Of a stretch of 7,119 nucleotides of DNA, positions 5,430-7,119 are shown one piece after another. A program made the position numbers and the translations under genes. The stretch is from Clostridia bacterium (GTDB lineage: Bacteria; Bacillota; Clostridia; CAKSNL01; HGM11501): the NCBI GenBank assembly GCA_030535815.1, contig JAUNRD010000091.1:1-7119 (forward strand), written 5' to 3'. The stretch's first letter is position 1. Each line of letters opens with the position of its first letter. The notes under the pieces were generated by a model, which saw nothing but the letters and a program-made list of their open reading frames with translations, did not search any database and had not been told where the DNA came from.

Positions 5430-5466
5430 ATATCAATGCGGGGCTTGTACAAAGACGCAGTGATAT
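5430..5466 (+). other. predicted stem-loop in the 5' leader of the secreted-protein mRNA
   Basis: ATATCA (5430-5435) pairs with TGATAT (5461-5466). After one A-G mismatch, TGCG (5437-5440) pairs with CGCA (5456-5459), and CTT (5444-5446) with AAG (5452-5454) near the tip. It could stabilise the mRNA or be regulatory; no known riboswitch class is recognised. Confidence 0.35.
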
Positions 5467-5511
5467 TAGTGTAAATAAAATTAAAATTAAGAAAGGAGAG
5501 GAGTCTTTATT

Positions 5512-6879
5512 ATGAAGAGACTTTTCAAAAAAGCAGCAGCAGGTTTGCTGGCAACAACAATGGTATTGTCAATGGGTCTTACAGCATTGGCACATACAGA
5601 AATGGAAAATATGGTTTTTGCAGGATATGATTTAACAGATCCGGCTAATCCCAACAGAATCTACAACGAAGTTATTGACGGAATGTACACAAATAAGCAG
5701 GTACTTGTTCCCGTAACTCCCGAGTGGAAAATTGAAGGCTATGAAAGCGTTTATCCTTATGCAGGATACAGCAGAATGTATCTTGACGGCAAGGCACAGA
5801 ATGTAACATGCTACAATAATCTTACTCCTCAGTGGGAAACAAGAAGACAGGACTATATGTGGGAAATCGCAGGCGACCATATTATCTGGGAACGTCAGCA
5901 GACAAAAATTGACAACAAAACATGGGCATGGGATTTCGGTAACGAATATTTCAACATTCCCGACAGCGCATTATTGACAAGAACTGTAAGAAAAGCTGAA
6001 GTTCTCGAGCTTAAGTGGACAGAATACGGCTTTGGTAAGTACGACCTTGAAGGCAACATCTTAAACGGCAAAAAGTCTACAGATGAGCAGGAAGAAGTAG
6101 TTGAAATGTACGAATACTTCGGAATGGATGTAAAGGCTATTGACGAATGGGAGAGAGTTGTTTCTGAAGAACTTACCGTTGACAAGCTCAGCGAAAGAAA
6201 TGCATACAATCTTTATGAAGTAACAGATGCCGAAATCGCAGCTATGATTCCTGTTGTATACAACAAGAACATAACAGCTAAGTTTGACAAAAAGGGCAAC
6301 GAAGGTCTTGCAACAAAGAATGTAGCAGAAGAATATCTTGAGCATGCTGATGACAACTGGGCATGGGATGCTGATTCTCTTATCGTAAAAAATGATGCAA
6401 AGATCAGCTGGACAGCACCTGCTTATGAAATGGCTGAACCCTACAAGCAGTATCAGTTCTTAGTTGTAAACGGCGTTGTTTTCGACGGTTCTGAAGATGA
6501 AAACGGAAACGTAAAGGAAAGAATTGTTCGTTATACAGGTGGCTGCGCTAACCCCGAAATCAGATGGGCATTCTGGGGCTATGAACTTGCAAAGGACGAA
6601 AACGGCGACTTCTTTGAAAACGTTTACGAAGTTGTTGAATTCAAGATTGTAGACGGCGTTGTTGCACGCGATGAAAACGGCAACCTTATTTTAAGAAAGC
6701 CCACAGGCGAATATGGTAAGACCTACTTCAAGGTAGTAGGCGACGACGTTGAATACTGGGTAGTAGACAAGGCAGGAAATGCATGTCTGCTTGAAGTATA
6801 CAAAAACTATGCAGGCAACATATTAAATCCTGCTAAACCTGATTCATACACAAGCGTATCTTATAACTACGCAGGCTAA
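5512..6879 (+). CDS. abundant-type secreted protein of unknown family, aromatic-rich
   Basis: The 455-residue protein starts with a classic signal peptide (MKRLFKKAAAG, hydrophobic core, cleavage after A27 in ALA-H). I do not recognise the mature protein. It is acidic and rich in Trp and Tyr (WAWD occurs at 138-141 and 283-286; also IRWAFWGYEL at 350-359) and has three Cys (100, 345, 425). Two similar segments, FLVVNGVVF then DENGN (316-333) and FKIVDGVVA then DENGN (377-391), suggest a duplicated beta-hairpin unit; a third DENGD is at 362-366. There is no LPXTG, SLH or transmembrane anchor, so it is probably released or held by another surface protein. GAGGAG (5498-5503) sits 8 bp before the ATG, with AAAGGAG also just upstream. 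The frequent AAC, AAG, TTC and GGC codons differ from the neighbouring regulator and suggest high expression. Its promoter carries the putative regulator operator. Confidence 0.82.
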   Translation: MKRLFKKAAAGLLATTMVLSMGLTALAHTEMENMVFAGYDLTDPANPNRIYNEVIDGMYTNKQVLVPVTPEWKIEGYESVYPYAGYSRMYLDGKAQNVTCYNNLTPQWETRRQDYMWEIAGDHIIWERQQTKIDNKTWAWDFGNEYFNIPDSALLTRTVRKAEVLELKWTEYGFGKYDLEGNILNGKKSTDEQEEVVEMYEYFGMDVKAIDEWERVVSEELTVDKLSERNAYNLYEVTDAEIAAMIPVVYNKNITAKFDKKGNEGLATKNVAEEYLEHADDNWAWDADSLIVKNDAKISWTAPAYEMAEPYKQYQFLVVNGVVFDGSEDENGNVKERIVRYTGGCANPEIRWAFWGYELAKDENGDFFENVYEVVEFKIVDGVVARDENGNLILRKPTGEYGKTYFKVVGDDVEYWVVDKAGNACLLEVYKNYAGNILNPAKPDSYTSVSYNYAG

Positions 6880-6901
6880 TAACTGAATCGGTCATAAAGT
6901 T

Positions 6902-6928
6902 AAAAAGGCGACCGCAGGTCGCCTTTTT
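6902..6928. terminator. strong bidirectional rho-independent terminator
   Basis: AAAAAGGCGACC (6902-6913) pairs perfectly with GGTCGCCTTTTT (6917-6928) around a GCA loop. It ends 22 bp before the ATG of the next gene, so that gene must depend on read-through or an unseen promoter. Confidence 0.93.
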
Positions 6929-6950
6929 GCGAATAAGAAAGGGGATTTTT

Positions 6951-7119
6951 ATGAAAAAGATAATTTCAGTCTGCCTTATTGTAAGTATGTTTCCGGCCAT
7001 GGGCTTGGTTGCAGGAGCAAGAAGTGCTCTTGTAGATATTTCTACTGTGGAAGTTGCAGACGAAACAGAATACACAGTGGAAGAAATTTATGAAAGCGTA
7101 GTAAAAGCGGCAAAAGCTG
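6951..7119 (+). CDS. secreted protein, N-terminal part only (runs off the window)
   Basis: The ATG at 6951 has AAAGGGG (6938-6944) 6 bp upstream. The 56 visible residues begin with a signal peptide (MKKIISVCLIVSMFPAMG; cleavage plausible near AGA or RSA, residues 22-26), followed by an acidic stretch (VEVADETEYTVEE) and IYESVVKAAKA, probably helical. A Cys at position 8 lies inside the hydrophobic core and is not a lipobox. The family cannot be told from this piece. There is a strong terminator but no visible promoter between it and the upstream secreted-protein gene, so it may be the weakly expressed second gene of that unit, functionally linked to it. Confidence 0.8.
   Translation, partial: MKKIISVCLIVSMFPAMGLVAGARSALVDISTVEVADETEYTVEEIYESVVKAAKA

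Noticed and set aside
5895..6345. Minus-strand open frames opposite the secreted-protein gene
   Set aside because: They are antisense shadows without RBS, signal or recognisable domains.
6833..7075. Minus-strand frame of 80 codons over the second terminator
   Set aside because: It reads through a perfect terminator stem and overlaps two supported + strand genes.
1..7119. CRISPR array, tRNA, rRNA or IS element
   Set aside because: No regularly spaced repeats, no cloverleaf or ribosomal signatures and no transposase were found in either strand.

Overview
The window looks like a piece of a low-GC, Gram-positive, probably gut-associated Clostridia (Bacillota) chromosome. The support is AT-rich DNA, strong AGGAGG-type ribosome binding sites, stem-plus-U-tract terminators, an S-layer-homology (SLH) protein and several Gram-positive-style signal peptides. 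The species cannot be named from this sequence. All convincing genes lie on the + strand.

Left part (1-3323): a possible 3' end of an upstream gene carrying a dispersed repeat with a hairpin; a secreted protein with three C-terminal SLH repeats (193-1203); a xylose-isomerase-like TIM-barrel sugar phosphate isomerase/epimerase (1286-2161) with a clear terminator; and a headless trypsin-like serine protease with an Ig-like domain (about 2288-3280). The protease has lost its signal peptide and catalytic-His half, although a near-consensus promoter, RBS and ATG still sit in front of it.

Central part (3391-5335), the main interest: a tyrosine recombinase (3391-4230) is followed by a 263-bp segment (4241-4503) bounded by 28-bp perfect inverted repeats. 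Each repeat contains its own recombinase-site-like dyad. The segment carries a near-consensus promoter (TTGACA, 17 bp, TGT-TAAAAT) that currently points left, away from the next gene, and a 14-bp-stem hairpin that may act as a terminator. Inversion would turn that promoter toward the gene at 4532-5335. This is the arrangement of a phase-variable DNA switch, and the window appears to show the OFF orientation. The controlled gene encodes a regulator with a degenerate receiver domain (Ser where the phospho-Asp should be) and a SARP/OmpR-type winged helix with a short BTAD-like tail.

Right part (5336-7119): the next promoter has a perfect extended -10 and no good -35. It carries two 9-bp direct repeats (TTTTACCTT) with an 11-bp period, ending 8 bp before the -10, which is the geometry known for SARP-type activator sites. 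It drives a 455-residue secreted protein of unknown family (5512-6879) with codon use suggesting high expression. A strong terminator and the start of a second secreted protein (6951 onward) follow. Proposed circuit (inference): recombinase flips promoter, promoter makes regulator, regulator activates the secreted protein, giving ON/OFF subpopulations of cells.
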